Shown here one piece after another: positions 1 through 7,125 of a stretch of DNA of 64,000 nt. Source of the DNA: Irregularibacter muris (GTDB lineage: Bacteria > Bacillota > Clostridia > Eubacteriales > Garciellaceae); NCBI RefSeq assembly GCF_024622505.1, contig NZ_JANKAS010000004.1, positions 1 to 64,000 of the forward strand, read 5' to 3'. Numbering within the stretch: position 1 is the first letter of the stretch; each line of letters begins with the position of its first letter. The notes below the pieces were generated by a model. That model was not told the DNA's origin, did no database searches, and was given only the letters and a program-made list of their open reading frames with translations. A program made the position numbers and the translations under genes.

Positions 1-2
1 AT

Positions 3-62
3 TTTCTAGACAAGCTACTTCCATGGAACCCACAGGTTCAGGCAGCATGCAAGTCGAAATAA
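3..62 (+). mobile_element. 3' end of an IS66-family transposase gene (partial)
   Basis: The frame entering from the left edge reads FLDKLLPWNPQVQAACKSK and then stops. The L-x-x-LLPWN pattern close to the terminus is typical of the C-terminal domain of IS66-type DDE transposases, whose last residues often read LLPWN or LLPWS. Only the last 19 codons lie in the window, so intactness cannot be judged. A strong hairpin follows directly. The identification rests on one short motif and is moderately supported. Confidence 0.5.
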
Positions 63-67
63 TAGAT

Positions 68-97
68 AATAATGGCGGCCATTTGGCCGCCATTATT
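68..97. terminator. Hairpin after the transposase tail
   Basis: A perfect 13-bp stem (AATAATGGCGGCC with its complement) and a 4-base loop lie 5 bp after the transposase stop. The following bases are T-rich but not a clean T-run. It is probably the terminator or terminal structure of the IS element. Confidence 0.6.
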
Positions 98-161
98 TAT
101 TGGTACATGTTATTAAAAGACGCTTACGTTTATTTTCCCTTCTCTATAGTATAATCATAAA

Positions 162-252
162 AAAGGTAATCGGATTCGCAAAATGCGATTGCCACCTAGT
201 GATCAATTTTTACTTAATCACTCTGCGGCCAGGCAGGGTGATTATTTTTTTC
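162..252 (+). ncRNA. Antitoxin-like RNA of type I TA element A (toxin lost)
   Basis: A -10 box TATAAT at 150-155 precedes a conserved 5' hairpin (GGTAATCG at 165-172 pairs with CGATTGCC at 186-193). The unit ends at an inverted repeat (215-244) followed by eight T residues. The same layout occurs at 6867, 15379 and 25286. At two of those loci a holin-like toxin lies on the opposite strand; here it is gone, so this RNA has no local target. It could still act in trans on the related toxin mRNAs (inference). Confidence 0.55.
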
Positions 253-320
253 CTTGTTTGTTATCCCTTACAGATGAACAATTAAGGTGGAAATCACACC
301 TGCTTGTATCCGATTACCTT
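163..320. repeat. Type I TA element copy A, internally deleted
   Basis: The ends are the inverted pair AAGGTAATCGGAT (163-175) and ATCCGATTACCTT (308-320). The bases around 255-290 still match the 3' end of the toxin gene (AATTGTTCATCTG on the minus strand), but the reading frame is shifted and the ATG, ribosome site and membrane segment are deleted. Intact copies are about 254 bp long; this one is 158 bp. Confidence 0.7.
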
Positions 321-519
321 GTATCTATTTTATCAAACATTATAATCACTTACTGGGATTTCTCTTATAAATATTGTGCATTAAATCTTCATTTTATAAG
401 AACTTAAACGGTCTATAACCTCTGATCAGGTAGATTAAATTCTTGGTATTCCCAATGAATTTACAAAACTCAAAATCCAGTGATAGCGATATCGTCTTAT
501 TACTATAATTATTAATGCT

Positions 520-1212
520 TTATTCATTTGCAAAACGATAGCCCACACCGACCTCTGTTAAAATGAAACGGGGTTTAGATTTGTCCTTCTCTATCTTACG
601 TCTAAGATTTGCCATGAAAACACGAATTGTTGTGGAATCACCTATTTCACCATAGCCCCAAACTTCCTTTAAAATATAATTGTGAGTTAAAACCTTACCT
701 TTGTTGGCTACAAGTAATGTCAATAGTTTGTATTCAATAGGTGTAAGATGTATTTCCTTATTATCTATCAAAACTAATCGTTTTTCATAATCTATTGTTA
801 AATAGTCTAACTGAAATTTTTCATTATTGTCGGCTTTTGCTGCCTTTTTTAATTTCCGCTGTATAACTCGAATACGTGCCAATAGCTCTCCCATATAAAA
901 TGGCTTTGTAATATAATCATCAGCACCCTCATCCAATGCTATAATTTTTTCCTTTTCCTGCCCTCTTGCTGATACTACTAGTATTGGGACTTCTGATATC
1001 ATGCGAATGGATTTAATAATCTCAATACCATCAATATCCGGTAGTCCTAAATCAAGCAAAATAATATCTGGATGATTACTATAAAAAAGGGAAATCCCCT
1101 TTATGCCTGTACTAGCAGTTTCAAAGGCATAGCCATTTGTTTTTAAAGAAAGAGAAATAAAGTTTAATATATACTTGTCATCCTCAATGATTAATATCTT
1201 TGGATTTTCCAT
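520..1212 (-). CDS. KdpE-like OmpR-family response regulator
   Basis: A 230-aa regulator. The receiver domain (about 1-120) carries the acidic pair in IIEDD near residues 8-12, the phosphorylated Asp in IILLDLGLPD near 55, and the conserved Lys in ITKPF. The C-terminal half (about 135-228) is an OmpR/PhoB winged helix ending in VGVGYRF. It overlaps the kinase gene by one base, so the two are co-translated. The gene order with a KdpD-like kinase and ktrA/ktrB suggests it senses potassium or turgor and controls the Ktr operon rather than kdpFABC, which is absent here. Repeats before 5204 are candidate binding sites. Confidence 0.85.
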   Translation of the reverse strand: MENPKILIIEDDKYILNFISLSLKTNGYAFETASTGIKGISLFYSNHPDIILLDLGLPDIDGIEIIKSIRMISEVPILVVSARGQEKEKIIALDEGADDYITKPFYMGELLARIRVIQRKLKKAAKADNNEKFQLDYLTIDYEKRLVLIDNKEIHLTPIEYKLLTLLVANKGKVLTHNYILKEVWGYGEIGDSTTIRVFMANLRRKIEKDKSKPRFILTEVGVGYRFANE

Positions 1213-2642
1213 TATCTTTCCTCCATTAGGGGTAGTGTAAATGTAAATAATGCTCCTCCTTCTACTGCCCTACTAGCAGATATTGTACCACCATGTGCCT
1301 CAACAATGGCCTTGCATATGGTCAATCCCAGTCCCATTCCTCTTTTACCATCTATAATTTTGTTAGAAGAAGTTACAAAACTATCAAACAATGAGTTTTC
1401 AATATTCTTATCAATACCTTTACCACTATCTGCTACTTCAAAGATTACCGACTGTCCCTTTGCATATACTCGTAAAAAAATACTTTCATTATCTTGTGTA
1501 TGTTTTATTGCATTATCTATTAAGTTAATGAGTACCTGGACAATAAGCTTTCCATCAATATAGAGGGCAATGACCTCATCAGGTATAGAAACAGAAATTT
1601 TCTTTGTTTTTGCAATATGATATATGTGGTCCATTGCCTCATATATAATATCGTCAACTACTTCATAAGACTTATCCAATACTAGCTTTCCTTCATCAAT
1701 TCGAGTCATGTTTAAAATATTTATAACAATTTTATTTAGCCAAAGAGCCTCATCTTTTATATCATTTACCAGTTTATCTATATTCGACTTTTCTAGCTGC
1801 TCTAAATTATCAAGGATGACATCACTCGCTCCAACAATACCTGTCAATGGAGTTCTAAGATCATGGGAGATTGCCCTTAATAAATTGCTACGCATTTTTT
1901 CTCTTTCCATAGCAATACGTATATTTTCACGTTCATTATAAATAAACTCCCTATCAAGGGATAATCCCATTTGGATGACAACTGTCTTAATTAGGAGTTC
2001 ATGCTCTAAGGCGAAATTTTCTTTACAATACACTACCTGCATTACTCCCAATTGCTTGGTTAAGCCTTGAATGGGGATTTCCATAATATTCATTTTATCA
2101 GTGGAAAATTCTCTCCCTTCATCGGTATAGACTTCTTTTGATTCTAAGATTACCCTGCTATTAAAATGAGTATTGTGATAAATATAATTAATGCCCTCTA
2201 GGATAATATTCTTTTTCCCAGTAATGTGTAAAAAACTTTCTGTGATTTTATATAGAAGCCTCGCAGTATGTTCATTCTGTTTAGCAATTAATAGTTGTTT
2301 TTGGAATCTTTTTGTCATGGTGTCCGATATTAACGATGCTCCTAAAAATGCAATCATTAATATAATATCATTGGTGTTATAAGTCACAAGGGTATGAATG
2401 GGTTCTGTAAAATAATAATTAAATATAAATACACTAATAATAGAAGCTAGCATACCATAAAAATACCCCTTTGTAACAATGGCTACAACTAAAACACTCA
2501 CCAAAAATAACATAATAATACTTTCTTTACCAATACCAAAGTTACCCAGAAACAATGATAATATTGTGGAAAGGGTTATTAGTAAAATTAATTTCACCAT
2601 ATAAATCAGGTGAATATACTTAGTTCTATTGATAAAAATCAC
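1212..2642 (-). CDS. Shortened KdpD-like sensor histidine kinase
   Basis: At 476 aa this kinase is roughly half the length of classical KdpD (about 900 aa). It has four hydrophobic segments (about 15-110) resembling the DUF4118 membrane region of KdpD, then a GAF-like stretch (about 125-235), the HisKA motif SHDLRTPLTG (phosphorylated His near 260), an N box (NLIDNAIKHT) and G boxes (DSGKGID, GMGLGL). The N-terminal KdpD/UspA cytoplasmic modules are missing. The start used is a GTG; an ATG 14 codons inside lacks a ribosome site. It probably senses potassium-related stress and phosphorylates the regulator encoded next to it. Confidence 0.85.
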   Translation of the reverse strand: MIFINRTKYIHLIYMVKLILLITLSTILSLFLGNFGIGKESIIMLFLVSVLVVAIVTKGYFYGMLASIISVFIFNYYFTEPIHTLVTYNTNDIILMIAFLGASLISDTMTKRFQKQLLIAKQNEHTARLLYKITESFLHITGKKNIILEGINYIYHNTHFNSRVILESKEVYTDEGREFSTDKMNIMEIPIQGLTKQLGVMQVVYCKENFALEHELLIKTVVIQMGLSLDREFIYNERENIRIAMEREKMRSNLLRAISHDLRTPLTGIVGASDVILDNLEQLEKSNIDKLVNDIKDEALWLNKIVINILNMTRIDEGKLVLDKSYEVVDDIIYEAMDHIYHIAKTKKISVSIPDEVIALYIDGKLIVQVLINLIDNAIKHTQDNESIFLRVYAKGQSVIFEVADSGKGIDKNIENSLFDSFVTSSNKIIDGKRGMGLGLTICKAIVEAHGGTISASRAVEGGALFTFTLPLMEER

Positions 2643-2675
2643 CCCCGTAAAACTATTCTATCACCATTATCCTAT

Positions 2676-3338
2676 TTATAATTTTTTCATAAGACACATT
2701 AGATCCGCTCTATTTCCTGCAATGATTAGATGCTCTTCATTCTTAAAAATATAATCTGCATCAGGAAGTGGGGATACCTTATTATTTATCTTAATAGCAA
2801 GTATATTAATATTATATCTACTTCGTACATCTACATTAGCAATAGTTTTACCAATCCATAAACTTAGAGGAGGTATTTCAATAATAGAGTATTCAGACGT
2901 TAATTCAATATAATCAAATACATGATTAGCACTCAATCTTAAAGCGGTTTTATTCGCACTCTCCTTCTCGGGATATACAACTTCATCAGCCCCATTGCGT
3001 AGAAGAAATTTTTCATGAATTTCTCTGTTTACCTTTGCAATGACATATTGGGCACCTAATTCTTTTAATTGATAAGTTATCTCAATAGAAGATTGAAAGT
3101 TAGACCCAATACAAACAAAGCAAATATCAAAATTGGAAACACCTAAAGAACGTAAAACTTCCAAATTGGTGCAGTCTCCTATTTGAGCACTTGTTACAAT
3201 AGAGACTAAATCATTTAATTTCTCCTCAGATCGATCTACAATCATTACCTCATTACCTAGTTCTGAAAATTTATGTGCTAAGTATCTGCCAAATCGACCT
3301 ATTCCTATTATTAATACTGATTTCTTTTTCATGAACAT
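2676..3338 (-). CDS. ktrA: KtrA-type potassium channel regulatory (RCK) subunit
   Basis: A cytoplasmic gating ring subunit of a Ktr potassium transporter. The N-terminal RCK_N Rossmann fold shows GIGRFG (nucleotide-binding Gly motif), followed by VDRSEEKL; the acidic Asp ends beta-2. An RCK_C domain occupies about 135-220. The start chosen is the ATG at 3338, preceded by AAAGGA at good spacing; an ATG six codons upstream has no ribosome site. The product is about 220 aa, the normal length for KtrA. It lies 30 bp downstream of ktrB in the same operon. Confidence 0.9.
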   Translation of the reverse strand: MFMKKKSVLIIGIGRFGRYLAHKFSELGNEVMIVDRSEEKLNDLVSIVTSAQIGDCTNLEVLRSLGVSNFDICFVCIGSNFQSSIEITYQLKELGAQYVIAKVNREIHEKFLLRNGADEVVYPEKESANKTALRLSANHVFDYIELTSEYSIIEIPPLSLWIGKTIANVDVRSRYNINILAIKINNKVSPLPDADYIFKNEEHLIIAGNRADLMCLMKKL

Positions 3339-3367
3339 AGCGTTTTTCCTTTCCATAGTGTTATTAA

Positions 3368-4714
3368 TTAACCTATAGTTATTTTTTCCACAGGGCTTTT
3401 TGTAAGTACAGTGTTTGTATGATTAGAAATTGCCATAATCACAGCAAGGCTACCTATTCTCCCACAAAACATCAATACAATAATCATCATTTTGGATGCA
3501 ATATCCAAACTACTTGTTATGCCAGTGGACATTCCAACAGTTCCAATTGCTGAAAAAACTTCAAAGACGATATCCCTTAAATCTAATTCAGGTTGATTAA
3601 AGCTAATAAACAGCATAGCCAAAAGTGCCACTGATAAATAGATAGTAATAATACTAGAGGATTGCTTCAATACACCTCTCTCTAATCTGCGACCAAATAT
3701 GTTCAAATCTTCTGACTGCCTTATTAAAGATACTACTGAAAGAATGGAAACTACAAAAGTTGTCGTCTTAATACCGCCAGCTGTTGAACCAGAGCTACCA
3801 CCAATTATCATAAGTATCATAGTGAGAAGTTTTGATCCCTCTGATAACGAGGCGATATCCACTGTATTAAATCCCGCTGTTCTAGGCGTTATAACTTGAA
3901 ATAGAGATGAAAGTGCCCGCTCTTTTATTCCAACATCTTCTAACACATTGTTCATTTCCATAAAATAAAATATAATAACCGAACATACTATCAGTAAAAA
4001 TGTTGTACATAGGACAATCTTGGAATGTAGTTGATACTTCTTAAATTTATACTTATGCTTATAAATATCTTCCCAAACAATAAATCCAATACCTCCTATA
4101 ACTATCAAAAACATGATAACAAGATTGATCAGGGTATCATTGCTATACCTAGTTAATGATGAGTACTTACTATATCGTCCCATTAAATCAAAACCTGCAT
4201 TACAAAAAGCCGATACTGAGTGAAAAACACCATTATATATGCCAGCTGCCATTCCCATTTCATAACTAAATTTAATGGAAAGTATAATGGCTCCTATACC
4301 CTCCATAAGAAAAGTCCCAATCAATATATGCTTTGTTAATCGTACAACACCACCTATGTGTACAGAATTTACAGATTCTTTTAAAAATCCTCTCTCTTTA
4401 ATTCCTATTTTTTTACGTAGAGCTAGCAAAAACATAGTTGCAATAATCATAAAACCTAAACCACCAACTTGTATAAGTGCTAATATGACTATCTGACCAA
4501 ATACTGAAAAATGACTATAGGTATCATACACTACTAAGCCGGTAACACAAGTTGCAGATGCAGAGGTGAATAAGGCATTAATAAATGGTATAAACTCACC
4601 ATCTCTCGATGAAATTGGCAATGACAATAGTATTGCCCCAATAATTATAATTAAAAAAAAGCCTAGAACACTTAACTTTGGATAAGATAGATTAAATTTC
4701 TTTTTTAACTGCAT
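3368..4714 (-). CDS. ktrB: KtrB/TrkH-family potassium transporter
   Basis: A 448-aa polytopic membrane protein with the four pore-loop repeats of the TrkH/KtrB superfamily: TCVTGL near 55, FCNAGF near 170, PRTAGFNT near 285, and TVGMSTG near 400. Each contains the filter glycine. It moves potassium together with KtrA. The gene overlaps the upstream 170-aa gene by 23 bases, indicating translational coupling, and precedes ktrA. Confidence 0.9.
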   Translation of the reverse strand: MQLKKKFNLSYPKLSVLGFFLIIIIGAILLSLPISSRDGEFIPFINALFTSASATCVTGLVVYDTYSHFSVFGQIVILALIQVGGLGFMIIATMFLLALRKKIGIKERGFLKESVNSVHIGGVVRLTKHILIGTFLMEGIGAIILSIKFSYEMGMAAGIYNGVFHSVSAFCNAGFDLMGRYSKYSSLTRYSNDTLINLVIMFLIVIGGIGFIVWEDIYKHKYKFKKYQLHSKIVLCTTFLLIVCSVIIFYFMEMNNVLEDVGIKERALSSLFQVITPRTAGFNTVDIASLSEGSKLLTMILMIIGGSSGSTAGGIKTTTFVVSILSVVSLIRQSEDLNIFGRRLERGVLKQSSSIITIYLSVALLAMLFISFNQPELDLRDIVFEVFSAIGTVGMSTGITSSLDIASKMMIIVLMFCGRIGSLAVIMAISNHTNTVLTKSPVEKITIG

Positions 4715-5204
4715 TTTCTATTGTCTCCTTCATAATGTTCAAAAGTTTGTCTATTTCGTCAGTGTATAACAATACTTTGTCAAAATTAAACTCCCTATAT
4801 ATCTTTAAATTATTTTTATTGTTGCATAGTATGATAATATGTGGGATCCCGTAAACTTTCAATCCAATAGAGCTAACCATTAAATTATCTACATCATTTA
4901 AAGACAGTGCAAGTAAATACATATATCTATAGTCCTTACTAATATAATGGATATCTATTATATTTTCATATAAATATTTTTGGGAATCACAATAATTCTT
5001 TACATGCTTTGATAAAGCATTATCCCCATAAATTAATATTACTATTTCCTTATCTTCATTATCGGACAAATATTGATAAGGGTGATACTCATCTGGTATG
5101 AGAAAATTACTCTCTATAAATTTATCAATTCTATCCATAATATAATATCCAAAAAGTAAGAAAGCAATAACGAAGAAAACTATTATCAAAGTCACAGGAT
5201 TCAT
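4692..5204 (-). CDS. Membrane-anchored protein with RCK-like domain
   Basis: A 170-aa protein with one N-terminal membrane segment (about 4-24, VTLIIVFFVIAFLLFGYYI) followed by a soluble domain. The pattern EIVILIYGD, then alternating hydrophobic strands such as YMYLLALSLNDVDNLMVS, IPHIIILCNN and FDKVLLYTDEID resembles a degenerate TrkA/RCK Rossmann fold without the Gly motif. It is the first gene of the ktrB-ktrA-kinase-regulator operon and overlaps ktrB, so it is probably an accessory subunit (inference). The ATG sits close to its ribosome site; a GTG three codons later is an alternative start. Confidence 0.7.
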   Translation of the reverse strand: MNPVTLIIVFFVIAFLLFGYYIMDRIDKFIESNFLIPDEYHPYQYLSDNEDKEIVILIYGDNALSKHVKNYCDSQKYLYENIIDIHYISKDYRYMYLLALSLNDVDNLMVSSIGLKVYGIPHIIILCNNKNNLKIYREFNFDKVLLYTDEIDKLLNIMKETIENAVKKEI

Positions 5205-5244
5205 CTCCCTTCGATAATAGTTTAAATCTATAGATATAAGATTT

Positions 5245-5286
5245 GTGTTAATATTTTATATTTGGTGTTAATATTGTGTTAATATG
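5245..5286 (-). promoter_or_regulatory. Phased repeats before the ktr operon (candidate KdpE-like operator)
   Basis: GTGTTAATATT occurs at 5245 and 5265 and GTGTTAATATG at 5276, giving spacings of 20 and 11 bp, i.e. the same helix face. OmpR-family regulators bind such tandem half-sites. They lie 40-80 bp upstream of the first ktr gene, and the operon itself encodes an OmpR-family regulator. Confidence 0.5.
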
Positions 5287-5309
5287 TAAAAACTATAGAA
5301 AACAATAGT

Positions 5310-5516
5310 TTATATGCTTGTCTCTTTAAAATTATCTTTAAAAATTTGATTTAAAAATTCAATATCCTCTTCATTTAATTTATAATACTTATTTAAACCA
5401 AATTGCAAGAAACTTCTACTTAAAACCTGATTTCTAAACTTATCCCCAAATAGTGTGGGATCATATCTATCCTCTTTTTTCAATTTCCACTTCTTATTTA
5501 AAACTTTTTACTACTA
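5310..5516 (-). pseudogene. Start-less gene fragment downstream of a degenerate agr box
   Basis: An open frame without an ATG encodes about 68 residues, rich in charged and aromatic residues (KKEDRYDPTLFGDKFRNQV, then LNEEDIEFLNQIFKDNF) before a stop at 5310. An in-frame stop lies just upstream. The composition looks like real protein. I do not recognise the family. Its position behind a degenerate agr box suggests it is the remains of an agr-controlled gene. Confidence 0.4.
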
Positions 5517-5583
5517 TTTTCCTATCCCATGGTGAAGCTTTTTATAACTTTTCCTCTTTCTTACAAACCTTTTCTTTATCCAT

Positions 5584-5652
5584 ATTCTAGCATAAAGATT
5601 TATGTTGTATCGGAGTTTGTTGTAAATAATAGTGGCTTTTGTAAAACAATAA
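5584..5652 (-). promoter_or_regulatory. agr-box promoter 1 (degenerate)
   Basis: On the minus strand two half-sites (TTGTTTTAC and TTATTTAC) lie about 20 bp apart. The extended -10 TATGCTAGAAT starts at the conserved distance. The half-sites lack a few bases compared with the other five sites, in line with the broken gene downstream. Confidence 0.5.
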
Positions 5653-5700
5653 AAACTCCCCATACTACTGTTTTCTAGTGGCTAACCATTATGAAATATA

Positions 5701-5994
5701 TTATGCTTTATCTGCCTTTTTCCAAAAATACTTATATATCGTCTTTAGCCATTTACCTAAAAGGAATATTATACTTCCACCTGAAACAACGTAGGGAAGA
5801 TAGACGCCCTCATCATAATAGATAGAATGATCTACATTATAAACATACAATACCATAAGGGGAATAAGCAGTAAGTCTAAGCTATTATGAAGAAGTTTAG
5901 CTGTTTTTTCTTTTAGCCTCGGTTTAGATATAGCCTCATATAAAAGACCATTTAAAATAAATAAAAATATAAACACAGATCCATAGTCATTCAT
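5701..5994 (-). CDS. Small three-helix membrane protein, agr-controlled operon
   Basis: A 97-aa hydrophobic protein, unrecognised. Predicted membrane segments cover about 5-17 (VFIFLFILNGLLY), about 38-50 and about 70-85 (VVSGGSIIFLLGKWL); the C-terminus is basic (KYFWKKADKA). The ATG at 5994 has GGAGAGG six bases upstream and is preferred over a GTG at 6015 that overlaps the previous gene's stop. It is the second gene behind agr-box promoter 2. No function can be assigned. Confidence 0.65.
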   Translation of the reverse strand: MNDYGSVFIFLFILNGLLYEAISKPRLKEKTAKLLHNSLDLLLIPLMVLYVYNVDHSIYYDEGVYLPYVVSGGSIIFLLGKWLKTIYKYFWKKADKA

Positions 5995-6011
5995 ATATAA
6001 CCTCTCCGATA

Positions 6012-6476
6012 TCACTTTTCACCATATTTTTCTTCTAAAGAATTCCATAAATCTTCTATAAATTTCTGATCTATTTCTCCCTTAGTGATTTTATAATAAT
6101 AACTACCATCGCTGATAATCTTCTTATTGTTTTTATAGACTGCAATTCCCCCTAAAAAATCTCCTTCATAAAGTTCAACAACATATCCTTCCTCAAAATC
6201 TTTAACTTTAGCTTCCTCATTTTTTAGCATACGTCTCACTTTTAAAGGTTTTAAATGTTTTTTTACTTCATTAACTTTTTCTTCATCCTTAGTTCTTCCA
6301 TAAATATCCCCATCATCAATGGAGACTGAGACAACCTTAGCTCTATCTATCCTCAGATCGAATAAGCTGTTCATGCTTTTTACTCTATAAGTATTCACCC
6401 AACGAACTCCAAACATAGATAATATTAGAATATAGATAATAATTCGTGTCCTAGGATTTTCATAACGTTTTGGCAT
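6012..6476 (-). CDS. Single-pass membrane-anchored protein, agr-controlled
   Basis: A 154-aa protein with a basic start (MPKRYENPRTR), one membrane segment (about 12-28) and an extracytoplasmic domain of about 120 residues. The pattern VVSVSIDDGDIYGRTKDEEKV followed by a C-terminal FIEDLWNSLEE vaguely resembles the small YhfM/DUF5301-type lipoprotein domains of Bacillus, but I would not assign it. The start at 6476 is supported by AGGAGG nine bases upstream; a longer frame to 6506 lacks one. It is the first gene behind agr-box promoter 2, about 165 bp downstream of the -10. Confidence 0.7.
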   Translation of the reverse strand: MPKRYENPRTRIIIYILILSMFGVRWVNTYRVKSMNSLFDLRIDRAKVVSVSIDDGDIYGRTKDEEKVNEVKKHLKPLKVRRMLKNEEAKVKDFEEGYVVELYEGDFLGGIAVYKNNKKIISDGSYYYKITKGEIDQKFIEDLWNSLEEKYGEK

Positions 6477-6639
6477 AAATACACACCTCCTGTAAAAGAT
6501 AATCATTTTTTCTTGTATTTGAAATCATTATCTTCTTCCATTCCCCATACCGTACCACTTCTTCATTGTTAATATATAAACAAATTTATCAAACAAAGAC
6601 AGCAAAATAATAAGAATATTGTAAATATTTTCTATTTAT

Positions 6640-6706
6640 ATTCTATCATAAATAGCTTAAATCTTGCGGGTTTTGTCACAAATAATAGTAGTTTTGTAGT
6701 AAACTA
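6640..6706 (-). promoter_or_regulatory. agr-box promoter 2
   Basis: Minus strand: half-sites TTAGTTTACTAC and TTATTTGTGAC are spaced 21 bp, then an extended -10 TATGATAGAAT begins at the conserved distance. Six sites in the island share this layout. It drives the two membrane-protein genes ending at 5701. Confidence 0.75.
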
Positions 6707-6760
6707 AGATTTTTTGGTTTTTGCATCATATCTCGACTAAGATTTTATAGTGAAAAAATA

Positions 6761-6786
6761 GAGCAGATTGGTGAATATTTCTGCTC
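6761..6786 (-). terminator. Terminator upstream of agr-box promoter 2
   Basis: Stem GAGCAGA/TCTGCTC with a T-run on the minus strand. The same GAGCAG terminator recurs in front of agr boxes 4, 5 and 6, so terminator and promoter appear to have been copied together. Confidence 0.65.
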
Positions 6787-6866
6787 AGGTTAGTCTATCT
6801 ATAACTATTATCCAGATTTTTTTCAAAATTTAGTCTATTTCCCCTTATCTATGGTATAATAAAAGG

Positions 6867-6957
6867 AAAGGTAATCGGATTCGCAAAATGCGATTGCCAC
6901 GATGAGCTTATTTTACTTAATCACTCTGCATGGCCGTGCAGGGTGATTATTTTTCCT
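6867..6957 (+). ncRNA. Antitoxin RNA of type I TA element B
   Basis: A TATAAT box at 6855-6860 directs a short plus-strand RNA starting at about 6867. It begins with a GGTAATCG...CGATTGCC hairpin and ends at an inverted repeat around TAATCACTCTGCA...GGGTGATTA (about 6919-6950) plus a T-run. It is complementary to the 3' UTR of the toxin mRNA running the other way, as in txpA/RatA and bsrG/SR4. The 5' end is inferred from the promoter. Confidence 0.7.
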
Positions 6958-7055
6958 TATTTGCTATCCTTTAACAGATTAACAATTAAGGAGATTAGCG
7001 ATAGAGTGAATACACCAAAGGTTATCATTAAAGATATGGCTTCGTATGTACTCAT
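6957..7055 (-). CDS. Holin-like type I toxin, copy B
   Basis: A 32-aa peptide starting MSTYEAISLMITFGVFTLSL and ending VNLLKDSK. It has a short polar N-terminus, one membrane helix (about 7-28) and a charged tail. This matches the putative holin-like toxin group that contains type I toxins of Bacillus. An excellent AAAGGAGG site lies nine bases before the ATG. The mRNA probably starts near 7121 and ends at the hairpin formed by the complement of the antitoxin 5' end (T-run at 6861-6867). When unrepressed it should insert into the cell's own membrane (family knowledge). Its paralog is at 15459. Confidence 0.75.
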   Translation of the reverse strand: MSTYEAISLMITFGVFTLSLISLIVNLLKDSK

Positions 7056-7125
7056 ACCGCACCACCTCCTTTCACTAGAAAGTAAGATGGCAATTTCACT
7101 CTGCTTCTATCCGATTACCTTGTAA

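Noticed and set aside
183-407. Plus-strand frames at 100-285 and 183-407
   Set aside because: They run through TA element A and its terminator hairpin and have no ribosome site or protein-like composition.
6943-7125. Plus-strand 60- and 76-codon frames opposite the toxins (6943-7125, 15442-15672)
   Set aside because: They are antisense to toxin genes that have strong ribosome sites and a recognised family pattern; the plus strand carries the antitoxin RNA terminator at the frame start.
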